Below, piece after piece: positions 24,444 to 35,849 of a stretch of 64,000 bases of DNA (positions are counted from its first letter, which is position 1; every line of letters begins with the position of its first letter). A model generated the notes under the pieces. The model saw only the letters and a program-made list of their open reading frames with translations. It did no database searches and had not been told where the DNA came from. This DNA is from Halomonas sp. ML-15 (lineage in GTDB: Bacteria; Pseudomonadota; Gammaproteobacteria; Pseudomonadales; Halomonadaceae). The position numbers and the translations under genes were made by a program. Location of the stretch: NCBI RefSeq assembly GCF_014779595.1, contig NZ_JACXZT010000003.1, positions 62,001 to 126,000 of the forward strand, written 5' to 3'.

Positions 24444-25232
24444 ATGCAAGAGCCAAAAAAGATGAAAGATTACCTTGTGCAGCGGCCTAAACCGAAGGGC
24501 ATTGATGTACTTTGTAGTTTAAAGCATTTCGCGATTATCACCTATGCAGTTCCAGTAGAGAGATTTTTGGGGATATTTCCAGATCGTTTCAAGTTGGACA
24601 CGATTGACGTCGGTGGTCAAGAGCTTGGGCTGATATCGGTCGTTCCCTTCATTGATGTTGATTTTACTTCAGCCGTATATCCGTTTCCAAAGTTTACAAT
24701 GGGGCAAACAAACTATCGAATTTATATTATCGATAGCGAAACCGATGAGCGATGTGTATGGTTCCTTGGCACAACCTTAGACTCATGGACACTGGTCGTG
24801 CCCAGGTATTTGTGGAACCTGCCTTGGCATGCAGGGAAAGTCAATTTCGATTGCGCCTTAAACGAAGACACCGGACTGTACGATAAGTACCATATGGATA
24901 CCCAATCGGACTGGGCCGAGGCCTCGGTTGATTTGGTGCAATCAGAAGCCGACTCGCTCATGTTTCCTGGTTTTCCAGATACTGAGTCTGCTCTAGTCTA
25001 TCTTACGCACCCGCTGGCTGGATTTTATTATCGGAGAGACGGAAGGCTAGGTTCATATCGGGTTTGGCATAAGGAGCTTAAGGTTAAGCCAGCCAGGTTG
25101 AAGTCGGCAAAATTCAAGCTCTTGTCTGATTTGAATATTGTCAAGGCGTCTGAGCAAAGTTTGCCTTACAGTGTCTTAATTGAGCCTGTAAATGAGTTTA
25201 CTATCTACTTACCCCCAGCAGTTATTGGATGA
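24444..25232 (+). CDS. DUF2071/YqjF-like protein
   Basis: The 262-residue protein shows the DUF2071 pattern: HFAIITYAVPVERFLGIFPDRFKLDT near the start, GLISVVPFIDVDF, then TNYRIYIIDSETDERCVWFLGTTLDS and LPWHAGKVNF. The fold is related to acetoacetate decarboxylase, but the catalytic lysine context is not evident and the function is unknown. AAGGAGGG lies just before the ATG. Low GC and isolated context suggest acquisition. Confidence 0.7.
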   Translation: MQEPKKMKDYLVQRPKPKGIDVLCSLKHFAIITYAVPVERFLGIFPDRFKLDTIDVGGQELGLISVVPFIDVDFTSAVYPFPKFTMGQTNYRIYIIDSETDERCVWFLGTTLDSWTLVVPRYLWNLPWHAGKVNFDCALNEDTGLYDKYHMDTQSDWAEASVDLVQSEADSLMFPGFPDTESALVYLTHPLAGFYYRRDGRLGSYRVWHKELKVKPARLKSAKFKLLSDLNIVKASEQSLPYSVLIEPVNEFTIYLPPAVIG

Positions 25233-25353
25233 AAGGGGGCGTATCCGGGGCCATCTTCTGAGCAGCTTGAGGGTGTCCCCGATTCTCCTCTCCAAGCTAT
25301 GGAATCAGGCTGGCAATCCGAAAAAGGCCATACGGCCAGTTTCTTAATGGGAC

Positions 25354-26127
25354 TCAATTGCGCCAGGTGCTCACGGCCTGTTCGATGGCCTCGGGTGACA
25401 CCTGGACTGCTCCCCGGAAGGGGTTGTCCTGGATGGCAATCAGCCACAGGGCGACGACCGCGGCGAGGCTGAAGATAACAATCGCGTGCCGGTTCGCGGA
25501 CGCTCGGTCGAGGAATCCCATGCCCATCACAAATTGCGTCAGGAAGCCGAGCAGGAACAAGGCACTCCACGAAAATTTCTGGTAATGATTGGCCACAACG
25601 GCGATGCGATCTGTCCGTGCGTCGACAATGTCTTGTGCCAGAGACAGCATCTGGCCATGAGTCGCGGCCGAGTGGCCCTCATCGTTCGCGGCGTCTCGAA
25701 CGGCGCGTAACAGCTCGAGCAGCGCCTGTTCCGTCCTGCTGCTGCCGCTTTCCTGAAGCAGGCGCGGCCATTCGTCTTTCACCACCGAGTCAGCGTAGTC
25801 GAGAAGCGCCGCGCGAATCCTTCCTTCGCTGGCCATTGTCGTTTCACTGGCGACGCCAAGTCCGAAGAGCGCTGCACTTTCGGTTTGGACGGCTTGGGAC
25901 GCTCGACCCTTCCGGTCCATGGTGTCAGCGAGCAGGAAGGCTGCGAACAGCGCAAACAAGGTCGAAATGGCTACGAAGGTCGGCAAGCCGAGGGCGGCAC
26001 CCTTGAGGCGAGTGCTGAACGGAGAATGAAACTGGAGCCAGTGGATCAAGGCCCCGGAAGCCAGAAATAACGCCAGCAGGAGCGGAAGGATCACCAGGGG
26101 GTGAAACTCGAACCAGAAACGGATCAT
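25354..26127 (-). CDS. DUF4239-like four-helix membrane protein
   Basis: The 257-residue protein has two N-terminal membrane helices (LVILPLLLALFLASGALIHW and LPTFVAISTLFALFAAFLLA), a central soluble helical part with VQTESAALFGL and DEWPRLLQE, and two C-terminal helices (SALFLLGFLTQFVMGMGF and AIVIFSLAAVVALWLIAI). This 2+2 layout and the DEWPRL region fit the DUF4239 family (bestrophin-like topology). No transported substrate is known. Confidence 0.65.
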   Translation of the reverse strand: MIRFWFEFHPLVILPLLLALFLASGALIHWLQFHSPFSTRLKGAALGLPTFVAISTLFALFAAFLLADTMDRKGRASQAVQTESAALFGLGVASETTMASEGRIRAALLDYADSVVKDEWPRLLQESGSSRTEQALLELLRAVRDAANDEGHSAATHGQMLSLAQDIVDARTDRIAVVANHYQKFSWSALFLLGFLTQFVMGMGFLDRASANRHAIVIFSLAAVVALWLIAIQDNPFRGAVQVSPEAIEQAVSTWRN

Positions 26128-26157
26128 CGCAATGCGCCGACTAACGTCTGGTACGGC

Positions 26158-26307
26158 TCAAGTCTTGCCGTCGGCCGGCTCAGCCGAATGGATCCTCGGC
26201 TCGTCTTCCGAGAGGTTGGCGTTTGCAACAGGAAAAGCAGGCGCATAGTTCCCCTCGGTTTGGGTTCTTATTAGTCCATCATTGGCGAGCGCATTTGCCA
26301 ACGGCAT
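26158..26307 (-). CDS. Possible 49-residue protein upstream of the DUF4239 gene
   Basis: A minus-strand frame MPLANALANDGLIRTQTEGN...EPADGKT is preceded by AGGGGAAG seven bases before its ATG and ends 30 bases before the DUF4239 gene, so it could be its first cistron. No family or membrane segment was recognised. A chance frame is also possible. Confidence 0.35.
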   Translation of the reverse strand: MPLANALANDGLIRTQTEGNYAPAFPVANANLSEDEPRIHSAEPADGKT

Positions 26308-26425
26308 TCTATCTTCCCCTGTATCGTGGCGGCATTCAATACAGCCACTCGGGCGCCAGCATCTGGCACTGGCCTGGTGGGGCAGGCTGGTCAACGCAGT
26401 GGCCGTTATGGGGTAAAATCGCTGT

Positions 26426-27532
26426 ATGCCGACCACGCTAACCCTGAACCACCTTCGCCGCTACGCCATCGCGCGCAGTCTGTTCAAACCGAGAACCTTG
26501 GGACGCGCCGTCTCCAAGCTGGGGTTTGTACAGTTCGACCCGATACGTGCCCCTGCACGGGCTCAGGATCTCACGCTGCGCCATCGTGTCACCGACTATC
26601 GCGCTGGTGATCTGGAAGCGCGCTATCCGCGCCTGGCCGTAGAGGAAGATTTCTTCGTCAACTACGGGGTTCTGCCGCGTGCCACGCAATGCCTGATGCA
26701 CCCACGGACGGCGCGTAACGAGTGGTCGTCCACGCGCTGGGCGCAGGCGCAGGCCGTGCTGGCGTTCGTGCAAAGCCGCGGTGTGGTTCACCCGCGTGAA
26801 GTGGACGCCGCCTTCGAGCATGGCACGACCAAGAACTGGTTCGGTGGCAACAGTCGGGCTAGTACCCAGCTTCTGGACGGTATGCACTATCGCGGTCTGC
26901 TGCGGGTGGCGCGGCGCGAGGGTGGGACACGTTTGTACGCAGCCCAGCTTGCCCATGAGCGTGACCATCCGGTGGACCCAGAGGCTAGCCTTGATGCGCT
27001 GATCGATGTGGCAGTGGGGAAGTACGCGCCGTTGCCTGCGTCCACGCTCAGCCGCCTCGTCACATGGGTGGTCTCTGCGGGGGCTCCGCAGTGGCGCGAG
27101 CGTCGCCGTGACGCACTGGCGCGTACCAAAGCGCGACTACCTCAGGCTACGGTGGACGGGAGTCGCTGGTACTGGCCGGTCGGCGAGAACCCCGGTAGTC
27201 GTCGATTCGCCAGCGATGATGTGTTGGACGAACGACTGCGCCTGCTGGCGCCCTTCGACCCGATAGTCTGGGATCGCGAACGCTTCGAGCGCTTCTGGGG
27301 CTGGGCTTACCGCTTCGAGGCCTACACGCCGGCACCGCAGCGGGTGCGTGGCTACTATGCGTTACCCATGCTGTGGCGGGGGCAGGTCATTGGCTGGGCC
27401 AATGCCGCCGTGCGTGACGGGCAGCTGCAGTTGCAGCCGGGCTATGTGAGCGGGCGTGCCCCTCGCGATGCTGCGTTCGAGTCTGCGTTGCAGGAGGAAC
27501 AGGCGCGCTTGGAGTGGTTTCTGGGGCTGTGA
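26426..27532 (+). CDS. AlkZ/YcaQ-like winged-helix DNA glycosylase
   Basis: The 368-residue protein belongs to the HTH_42/AlkZ superfamily of tandem winged-helix DNA glycosylases, which remove bulky alkylated bases or unhook interstrand crosslinks. The catalytic Q-x-D motif is visible as VQFDPI (Gln36, Asp38). Other family features are RAPARAQDL, EEDFFVNYGVLP, the LLAPFDPIVWDRERFERFWG region and the YYALPMLW strand. A decayed partial copy lies 3 kb upstream. The ATG at 26426 gives a full family-length protein. Confidence 0.82.
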   Translation: MPTTLTLNHLRRYAIARSLFKPRTLGRAVSKLGFVQFDPIRAPARAQDLTLRHRVTDYRAGDLEARYPRLAVEEDFFVNYGVLPRATQCLMHPRTARNEWSSTRWAQAQAVLAFVQSRGVVHPREVDAAFEHGTTKNWFGGNSRASTQLLDGMHYRGLLRVARREGGTRLYAAQLAHERDHPVDPEASLDALIDVAVGKYAPLPASTLSRLVTWVVSAGAPQWRERRRDALARTKARLPQATVDGSRWYWPVGENPGSRRFASDDVLDERLRLLAPFDPIVWDRERFERFWGWAYRFEAYTPAPQRVRGYYALPMLWRGQVIGWANAAVRDGQLQLQPGYVSGRAPRDAAFESALQEEQARLEWFLGL

Positions 27533-27561
27533 GCGGAGCGGCTACGGGGCGGTCCGCAGAG

Positions 27562-27696
27562 ATGGGGATCGCCGAGGCGGTGAAACGCCACAAGCAGGAG
27601 AAGTGGCTGAAAGACAATGCCAGAGCCCTGGCAAGCTCGAACGCATACGTTGAAGCTAACGGATTGCCGCTCGCACGTCAGAGCCTTGGGCTTTAG
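27562..27696 (+). pseudogene. Truncated CcdA-type antitoxin without a toxin partner
   Basis: The 44-residue reading MGIAEAVKRHKQEKWLKDNA, then SSNAYVEANGLPLARQSLGL, resembles the C-terminal, toxin-neutralising half of CcdA-family antitoxins (W..EN..A....N..VE..GLPL). The N-terminal ribbon-helix-helix DNA-binding half is missing, and the preceding sequence belongs to the glycosylase gene. No ccdB follows; a terminator comes next. It is probably a remnant. Confidence 0.55.
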
Positions 27697-27746
27697 ATGT
27701 AAAAAGACATATTTTTCAGAGACGTGCCGCAGTCATCTAATCGCTC

Positions 27747-27790
27747 AGCCCCCGAGCCAGATTATTTCTGACTCGGGGGCTTTGCGTTTC
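27747..27790 (+). terminator. Intrinsic terminator between convergent units
   Basis: AGCCCCCGAG (27747-27756) and CTCGGGGGCT (27772-27781) form a perfect 10-bp stem, followed by TTTGCGTTT. It separates the plus-strand CcdA remnant from the convergent liu operon. The minus-strand side lacks a T-run. Confidence 0.8.
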
Positions 27791-27800
27791 TGCCCCTAAA

Positions 27801-28700
27801 TTACTTCGCCGCCAGCGCCACGCCCACCTTCGACCGGTTGGGCCTGCCGATGGTCTGGGTGATCCAGGTGCCGGTATCGGCGAGCTTGTCGAGGTCGATG
27901 TCGGTCTCGATGTCGAGGCCGTTGAGCAGATAGACCACGTCTTCACTGGCGACGTTGCCGGAGGCGCCCTTGGCATAGGGGCAGCCGCCGAGGCCTGCGA
28001 CGGAACTGTCGACCACGCTGATGCCTTCTTCCAGCACGGCGTAGAGGTTGGCGAGTGCCTGGCCGTAGGTGTCGTGGAAGTGGGCGGCGAGCTTCTCCAT
28101 GGGGATGTCGCGCCTTACGGCGTCGATCATGCGCTTGGCGGCGAGCGGCGTGCCCACGCCGATGGTGTCGCCAAGTGAAACCTCGTAGCAGCCCATGTCA
28201 TAGAGTGCCTTGGCGACGTCGGCGACCTTGCCCGGGGCTATCTCGCCCTCGTAAGGGCAGCCGAGCACACAGGAGACGTAGCCGCGCACACGGATGTTGG
28301 CAGCCTTTGCCCGCTCCAGTACCGGAGCAAAGCGTGCCAGGGATTCGGCGACAGAGCAGTTGATGTTCTTCTTCGAGAAGGCCTCGCTGGCTGCGCCGAA
28401 TACCGCCACTTCCTCCACGCCGCATTCGAGTGCCGCTTCCAACCCCTTGAGGTTGGGGGTGAGGGCGGCGTAAGTGACGCCTGGCCGGCGGCTCAGGCCG
28501 GCCATCACGTCGCGGTGGTCGGCCATCTGCGGCACCCACTTGGGGGAGACGAAGCTGGCCGCTTCGATATAGGTGATGCCGGCGGCGCCCAGGCGGTCGA
28601 TCAGTGCGAGCTTGGTGGCCGTGTCGATCGGGGAGGGTTCGTTCTGCAGCCCGTCGCGAGGGCTTACCTCGACCAGGCGGACCTGCGTGGGAAATGCCAT
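27801..28700 (-). CDS. liuE: Hydroxymethylglutaryl-CoA lyase
   Basis: The 299-residue enzyme cleaves HMG-CoA to acetyl-CoA and acetoacetate, the last step of leucine degradation. The DRE-TIM/HMGL core is clear: [16 protein letters not shown] at the start (substrate and metal region), [28 protein letters not shown] (metal histidines) and the signature [19 protein letters not shown] with the catalytic cysteine. It is the distal gene of the liu operon, separated from liuD by 223 bases that carry hairpins and a heptamer repeat. Confidence 0.95.
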   Translation of the reverse strand: MAFPTQVRLVEVSPRDGLQNEPSPIDTATKLALIDRLGAAGITYIEAASFVSPKWVPQMADHRDVMAGLSRRPGVTYAALTPNLKGLEAALECGVEEVAVFGAASEAFSKKNINCSVAESLARFAPVLERAKAANIRVRGYVSCVLGCPYEGEIAPGKVADVAKALYDMGCYEVSLGDTIGVGTPLAAKRMIDAVRRDIPMEKLAAHFHDTYGQALANLYAVLEEGISVVDSSVAGLGGCPYAKGASGNVASEDVVYLLNGLDIETDIDLDKLADTGTWITQTIGRPNRSKVGVALAAK

Positions 28701-28806
28701 TATCTCTACTCCTTCCTGCTCACGGCATACGACCGGTGACTTTGTGCGCGGCTAACCCGGCAGTTGCCGCTTGCGAAGACGCTGTGAATCCTTCCCTGGA
28801 CACTCC

Positions 28807-28838
28807 ATTCTTCATCCATGAAGAATGAGCTTCGCTCA
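28807..28838. repeat. Adjacent small hairpins between liuD and liuE
   Basis: ATTCTTCAT-CC-ATGAAGAAT (28807-28826) is a perfect 9-bp inverted repeat, immediately followed by TGAGC-TTC-GCTCA (28826-28838). Within the operon they could slow or process the transcript between the liuD and liuE cistrons. Confidence 0.6.
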
Positions 28839-28869
28839 CGGCAGCTCCCGGCGCCGCTAAACTAGTGCT

Positions 28870-28923
28870 GGGCGCTGGGCGCTGGGCGCTGGGCGCTGGG
28901 CGCTGGGCGCTGGGCGCTGGGCG

Positions 28924-28925
<2 letters not shown>
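28870..28925. repeat. Eight perfect tandem copies of GGGCGCT
   Basis: Exactly 56 bases consist of eight identical 7-bp units, with a partial GCT before them. The array touches the liuD stop codon (CTA at 28924-28926 on the plus strand). Because 7 is not a multiple of 3, it is not a coding repeat. Identity between copies suggests recent slippage expansion. Confidence 0.95.
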
Positions 28926-30959
<2,034 letters not shown>

Positions 30960-30963
<4 letters not shown>

Positions 30964-31778
30964 GGCGTGTTGTCCTGTGGCGGGCGCCAGCGCGGCGCGC
31001 GCTTCTCGAAGAAGCTGTCCAGGCCGTGCTGGCCTTCGTCACTGACGCGCAGCTCGGCAATCACTCGGCAGCTCTGCTCGCGGGTGGCATCACTGTCGGG
31101 CTCCCGGGCAACCTCGGCGAGCAGCGCCTTGGTGGCGCGCTGGGCCTGGGGGGAACCTTGCAGCAGTGTCATGAGCACGGTCTCGACCTCGTTATCCAGG
31201 TGGTCGTGGCCCACCACCTGGTGTACCAGGCCGAGTCCCAGACTGGTAGCGGCGTCGAGCTCTTCGGCGCTGAGCGCGAAGCGGCGCATCTGGCGCGGGC
31301 CGATGGCGCGCTGCACATAGGGGCTGATCACCGCCGGAGCGAGACCGATCCTGACCTCGGAGAGGCAGAACCTGGCCTTCTCGGAGGCGATGACAATGTC
31401 ACAGCAGGCTGCCAGGCCCACGGCACCGCCGAAGGCGGCGCCCTGCACGCGGCACAGGGTGAGGCAGGGCAGGGTGTCGAGGCCGTGCATCAGCTGGGCG
31501 AGCTTGCGCGAGTCGGCGAGATTGTCCTCGAAATCGTACGCCACCATGCGCTGCATCCAGCCGAGGTCGGCCCCGGCGGAGAAGTGCTTGCCCTCGGAGC
31601 CCAGCACCACCACGCGGACCTCGCCGCGCTTGGCGCCGTCGTGGAGCTCGGCGAGGTGGTCGTTGAGCTCGGCGATTAGGCGGTCGTCGAAGGCGTTGTG
31701 GACCTCCGGGCGGTTGAGCGTCAGCCAGGCGACGCCTCGACTGTCGATGCGCGAGTGGCAATATGTCGTCATTGCCAT
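30960..31778 (-). CDS. liuC: Methylglutaconyl-CoA hydratase (enoyl-CoA hydratase family)
   Basis: The 272-residue crotonase-fold enzyme should hydrate 3-methylglutaconyl-CoA to HMG-CoA. Family features are VAWLTLNRPEVHNAFDDRLI, the oxyanion region GKHFSAGADLGWMQ, VQGAAFGGAVGLAACCDIVI and the catalytic-region SEVRIGLAPAVISPYV. It lies between liuB and liuD in the usual liu order and overlaps liuD. Confidence 0.92.
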
Positions 31779-31796
31779 GCTGAAACCTCCATCCTG

Positions 31797-31874
31797 TGTG
31801 GGAGCGAATCTATTCGCGATATGTTTTTGACCAGCAGGGCTGCGCCCTGCATCGCGGTTGAAGTCGCGCCTACA
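31797..31874. repeat. Paired REP element with central hairpin
   Basis: Two inverted REP-like units (31797-31820 and 31851-31874), each of the form TGTRGGMGCGA...CGCGAT, flank a hairpin GCAGGGC-TGC-GCCCTGC (31834-31850). The arrangement fills the 108-base spacer between liuB and liuC. It matches the REP doublets that RAYT transposases mobilise in Pseudomonas-like genomes; no RAYT gene is in this window. Confidence 0.75.
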
Positions 31875-31886
31875 TGTTCTTAGGTG

Positions 31887-33494
31887 CTACATCCTGAATA
31901 CACCAAACCTGGTGTCTTCTATCTCGGCATTCATGGCCGCGGCCAGCGACAGGCCGAGCACGTCGCGGGTCTGCAGCGGGTCGATCACGCCGTCGTCCCA
32001 TAGCCGTGCGCTGGCGTAGTAGGGGTGGCCCTGGTGCTCGTACTGCGCCCGGGTCGGCTGCTTGAACGCCTCTTCGTCCTCGGCGCTCCATTCGCGGCCG
32101 TCGCGCTCGTGCTGCTCGCGCTTGACCTGGGCCAGCACCCCGGCTGCTTGTTCACCCCCCATGACGGAAATCCTGGCATTCGGCCACATAAACAGCAGGT
32201 TGGGCTCGAAGGCGCGGCCGCACATGCCGTAGTTGCCGGCGCCGAAGCTGCCGCCGATCAGCACGGTGAACTTGGGCACCCGGGCACAGGCCACCGCGGT
32301 GACCAGCTTGGCGCCGTGCTTGGCGATGCCTTCGTGTTCGTACCTGGAGCCGACCATAAAGCCGGTGATGTTCTGCAGGAACACCAGCGGGATCTTGCGC
32401 TGGGCGCAGAGCTCGATAAAGTGCGCGCCCTTGAGCGCGGACTCGGAGAACAGCACGCCGTTGTTGGCGACGATCCCCACCGGGTAGCCGTGGATATGCG
32501 CGAAGCCGGTGATCAGGGTGTCGCCGTAGTAGCGCTTGAACTCGTCGAAGTCGGAGTCGTCGACGATGCGGCCGATCACCTCACGCACGTCGAAGGGTTT
32601 CTTGAGGTCGGTGCCGACGATGCCGTAGAGCTCCGCCGGGTCGAGGCGCGGCGGCTTGGGCGCCTGCATGGCGAGCCGGCCGCGCTTCTGCCAGTTGAGG
32701 CGCGAGATGCAGGCGCGGGCCAGCTGCAGGGCGTGGGCGTCGTTCTCGGCGTAGTGGTCGGCGACGCCGCTGAGCTTGGCGTGGACGTCCGCGCCGCCGA
32801 GGGCCTCGGCGCTGATGCTCTCGCCTGTGGCGGCCTTCACCAGCGGCGGGCCGCCGAGGAAGATGGTGCCCTGCTCCTTTACGATGATCGACTCGTCGGC
32901 CATGGCCGGCACATAGGCGCCGCCGGCGGTGCAGGAGCCCATGACCACGGCGATCTGCGGAATGCCCTCGGCGGAAAGCGTGGCCTGGTTGTAGAAGATG
33001 CGCCCGAAGTGGTCGCGGTCTGGGAAGACCTCGTCCTGGCGGGGTAGGAAGGCGCCGCCGGAGTCGACCAGGTAGATGCATGGCAGGCGGTGCTTGCGGG
33101 CGATCTCCTGGGCGCGCAGGTGCTTCTTGACGGTGAGCGGGTAGTAGGTGCCGCCCTTGACGGTGGCGTCGTTGGCAACGATCACGCACTCCACCCCCGA
33201 GACGCGGCCGATGCCGGTGACGATGCTGGCAGCGGGCACCGCATCCTCGTAGACCTCATGGGCGGCCAGCGCCGAGAGCTCGAGGAACGGCGAGCCTTCG
33301 TCGAGCAGGTGGTCGATGCGGTCGCGCACCAACAGCTTGCCGCGGCCTTCGTGCCGGGCGCGGGCCTTGTCGCCGCCGCCCCGGCCGATCGCTGCGGTCA
33401 GCTCGCGAAGCCTCGCTACCTCCTTGCGCATGGCCGCCTCGTTGGCCTGGAACAGCGCGCTACGCGGGTTGATCTGAGTCGTCACAATGGCCAT
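31887..33494 (-). CDS. liuB: Methylcrotonyl-CoA carboxylase, carboxyltransferase beta subunit
   Basis: The 535-residue subunit transfers carbon dioxide from biotin to 3-methylcrotonyl-CoA. It has the carboxyltransferase blocks [21 protein letters not shown], the N-half [35 protein letters not shown], and the C-half [21 protein letters not shown] and [14 protein letters not shown]. Its length is typical of MccB. It starts 11 bases after liuA ends. Confidence 0.95.
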   Translation of the reverse strand: MAIVTTQINPRSALFQANEAAMRKEVARLRELTAAIGRGGGDKARARHEGRGKLLVRDRIDHLLDEGSPFLELSALAAHEVYEDAVPAASIVTGIGRVSGVECVIVANDATVKGGTYYPLTVKKHLRAQEIARKHRLPCIYLVDSGGAFLPRQDEVFPDRDHFGRIFYNQATLSAEGIPQIAVVMGSCTAGGAYVPAMADESIIVKEQGTIFLGGPPLVKAATGESISAEALGGADVHAKLSGVADHYAENDAHALQLARACISRLNWQKRGRLAMQAPKPPRLDPAELYGIVGTDLKKPFDVREVIGRIVDDSDFDEFKRYYGDTLITGFAHIHGYPVGIVANNGVLFSESALKGAHFIELCAQRKIPLVFLQNITGFMVGSRYEHEGIAKHGAKLVTAVACARVPKFTVLIGGSFGAGNYGMCGRAFEPNLLFMWPNARISVMGGEQAAGVLAQVKREQHERDGREWSAEDEEAFKQPTRAQYEHQGHPYYASARLWDDGVIDPLQTRDVLGLSLAAAMNAEIEDTRFGVFRM

Positions 33495-33504
33495 ATGCCT
33501 CCCC

Positions 33505-34674
33505 CTAGCGTGATTCCGCGAAGATCTCGCGGCCGATCAGCATCCTGCGGATTTCGCTGGTGCCGGCGCCGATCTCATAGAGCTTGGCATCGCGCAGCAA
33601 CCGTCCGGTGGGGTAGTCGTTGATATAGCCGTTGCCGCCTAGCAGCTGGATGGCGTCCAGCGCGACCTGGGTGGCCTTCTCGGCGCAGTAGAGGATCACC
33701 CCGGCGGCGTCCTTCCTCGACACCTTGCCGCGGTCGCAGGCGCCGGCCACGGCGTAGAGGTAGGCGCGGCAGGCGTTGAGGGTGGTGACCATATCGGCGA
33801 CCTTGCCCTGCACGAGCTGGAACTCACCGATCGGCTGGCCGAACTGCTTACGCTCGTGGAGGTAGGGGACCACCACGTCCATGGCCGCCTGCATGATGCC
33901 GATGGGCCCGGCGGCGAGCACGGTGCGCTCGTAGTCGAGGCCGCTCATCAGCACCCGCGCGCCCTTGTTCAACTCGCCCAACACGTTGGCTGCCGGCACC
34001 TCGCACTCCTGGAACACCAGCTCGCAGGTGTTGGAGCCGCGCATGCCGAGCTTGTCGAGCTTCTGGGCCGTCGAGAAGCCGGCGAAGCCCTTCTCGACCA
34101 GGAAGGCGGTGATGCCCTTGGAACCGGCCTGCGGATCGGTCTTGGCGTAGACCACCAGCACATCGGCGTCGGGGCCGTTGGTGATCCACATCTTGCTGCC
34201 GTTGAGCACGTAGTTGGCGCCGCGCTTCTCGGCGCGCAGCTGCATCGAGACCACGTCCGAGCCGGCGCCGGTCTCGGACATGGCCAGCGCGCCGACGTGC
34301 TCGCCGCTGATCAGCCTGGGCAGGTACCTGGCTTTCTGTTCGGCCGAGCCGTTGAGAGTGATCTGGTTGACGCACAGGTTGGAGTGGGCGCCGTAGGAGA
34401 GCGCCACCGAGGCGCTGGCCCGAGAGATCTCCTCCATGGCGATGCAGTGCGCCAGGTAGCCCATGCCGCTGCCGCCGTCGGCGTCGGGCACGGTGATGCC
34501 GAGCAGGCCCATATCGCCAAACTTGCGCCACAGGTCGTGAGGAAATTCATTCGATGCGTCGATCTCGGCGGCGCGCGGGGCGATCTCGTCGCGGGCGAAG
34601 GCGTTGACCTGATCGCGCAGCATATTGAGTTCGTCGTCGAGGCCGAAGTCGAGGGCCGTATAGGGGCTGTGCAT
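33505..34674 (-). CDS. liuA: Isovaleryl-CoA dehydrogenase
   Basis: The 389-residue acyl-CoA dehydrogenase oxidises isovaleryl-CoA to 3-methylcrotonyl-CoA using FAD and ETF. It has [16 protein letters not shown] and [19 protein letters not shown], and ends with the family pattern [18 protein letters not shown]. The catalytic base is placed at Glu249 in [14 protein letters not shown], the position diagnostic of isovaleryl-CoA dehydrogenases rather than medium- or short-chain types. It is the first gene of the liu operon. Confidence 0.95.
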   Translation of the reverse strand: MHSPYTALDFGLDDELNMLRDQVNAFARDEIAPRAAEIDASNEFPHDLWRKFGDMGLLGITVPDADGGSGMGYLAHCIAMEEISRASASVALSYGAHSNLCVNQITLNGSAEQKARYLPRLISGEHVGALAMSETGAGSDVVSMQLRAEKRGANYVLNGSKMWITNGPDADVLVVYAKTDPQAGSKGITAFLVEKGFAGFSTAQKLDKLGMRGSNTCELVFQECEVPAANVLGELNKGARVLMSGLDYERTVLAAGPIGIMQAAMDVVVPYLHERKQFGQPIGEFQLVQGKVADMVTTLNACRAYLYAVAGACDRGKVSRKDAAGVILYCAEKATQVALDAIQLLGGNGYINDYPTGRLLRDAKLYEIGAGTSEIRRMLIGREIFAESR

Positions 34675-34734
34675 GGCGGGCTCCGTCGCTGGGATGAGGG
34701 CCTATTGCCTAAGATGGCAGATGACACCAATCTA

Positions 34735-34764
34735 GTCATAGTTGACGTTTACGTAAAGTGTCAG
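34735..34764 (-). promoter_or_regulatory. liu promoter with LiuR-like operator in an 18-bp spacer
   Basis: On the minus strand a -35 CTGACA (34759-34764) and a -10 TATGAC (34735-34740) are separated by 18 bases that contain the dyad TTTACGTAAACGTCAA (34742-34757). An over-long spacer filled by a dyad is typical of MerR-type promoters, and the sequence resembles the ACGT-centred operator described for LiuR. No liuR gene lies in the window. Confidence 0.6.
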
Positions 34765-34788
34765 TAGCCCGCCATGCACCTTGTGTGC

Positions 34789-35727
34789 TTATCCTAGCCA
34801 GACGATCAGCTGGTGGTAGAGGGGGATCCCCACGATCACGTTGAGCGGGAAGGTAAAGCCCAGCGCGGCGAGCATCGCCAGGCCGATATTGGCCTCGGGG
34901 ATGGCGCTGCGCATGGCCGCCGGGGCGGCGATATAGGAGGCGCTGGCCGCCAGGGCGGTAAGGATCAGCAGTGAGCCGCTGGGCAGGCCCAGCAGCAGGC
35001 CGACGCCCAGGCCGGTCATGGCCAGCAGCGGTGGGGCGGCCACGGCAAAGGTAAGCAGCCGCCAGTGGTACCAGGGAATCGGGCGCAGGGTCTCGGCGGC
35101 GGTCAGGCCCATCTGCAGCAGGAATAGTGCGAGTACCGCGTGGAAGGCGCTGGTGAACAGTTCGGTGACGTTGGCGCCCTCCATGGGACCGTACATGGCG
35201 CCGATCACCGCGCCGCCGGCCAGCAGGATCACGCCGCGGTTGGTCAGCGTCTCGTGCCAGATACCCTGCATGGCCTGGCTGGCGTCGCTGCCCTTGTAGC
35301 GGCGATAGAGCGCGATGGCGACCATGATCGCCGGCAGCTCCATCATCACCAGATAGAGGGTGACTTCGGCGCCGATGGGCAGGGCACGGCCCTCGGCAAA
35401 GGCCAGCGCCACGGCGAAGGTACCGGCGCTAACCGACCCGTAGTGGGCGGCGATGCTGGCGCTGTCGGCCGGCGACAGGCGCACCAGGCGGCGCAGGACC
35501 GGCATCAGCAGCAGCGGAATCAAGGCCCCCAGCGCCGCCACTGCAAGCAGTTCGGGCAGCAGTGACCAGCGCAGGTTGCCGTACAGCGCCATGCCGCCCT
35601 TGAGGCCGATGGTCAGCATCAACAGCAGGCTAAGGGTGTCGTAGGCGGCCTTGGGGATGGTCAGGTCGGACTTCACCACGCCGGCCAGCAGGCCGAGCAG
35701 GAAGAACATCACCACAATATCGGGCAT
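34789..35727 (-). CDS. SbtA-like sodium-dependent bicarbonate transporter
   Basis: The 312-residue integral membrane protein has about ten helices and follows the SbtA/DUF897 family: DIVVMFFLLGLLAGVVKSDL, LLLMLTIGLKGGMAL, HYGSVSAGTFAVAL and ASASYIAAPAAMRSAIPEANIG. SbtA imports bicarbonate with sodium in cyanobacteria; heterotrophic homologues may supply bicarbonate for carboxylases. The ATG at 35727 is chosen since the family starts at MPDIVV, although an open frame extends to 35799. It is divergent from a LysR gene, as is common for this family. Confidence 0.82.
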   Translation of the reverse strand: MPDIVVMFFLLGLLAGVVKSDLTIPKAAYDTLSLLLMLTIGLKGGMALYGNLRWSLLPELLAVAALGALIPLLLMPVLRRLVRLSPADSASIAAHYGSVSAGTFAVALAFAEGRALPIGAEVTLYLVMMELPAIMVAIALYRRYKGSDASQAMQGIWHETLTNRGVILLAGGAVIGAMYGPMEGANVTELFTSAFHAVLALFLLQMGLTAAETLRPIPWYHWRLLTFAVAAPPLLAMTGLGVGLLLGLPSGSLLILTALAASASYIAAPAAMRSAIPEANIGLAMLAALGFTFPLNVIVGIPLYHQLIVWLG

Positions 35728-35820
35728 TGAGATATCTCGTGCTGGGGGGAACGTGAAGACGTGCCGCGCATTCTGCTCAGTGGCATCCATTGCTACCAAT
35801 AAAGAATTAAGCGATTTTAT

Positions 35821-35836
35821 ATAGATAACAATCTAT
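35821..35836. promoter_or_regulatory. Palindrome at the LysR start, candidate autoregulatory site
   Basis: ATAGAT-AACA-ATCTAT is a perfect 6-4-6 inverted repeat ending 13 bases before the LysR ATG at 35850. Position and symmetry fit a LysR-type recognition site that could serve both the regulator and the divergent sbtA-like gene. Confidence 0.55.
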
Positions 35837-35849
35837 GTAGGGTGCCGAA

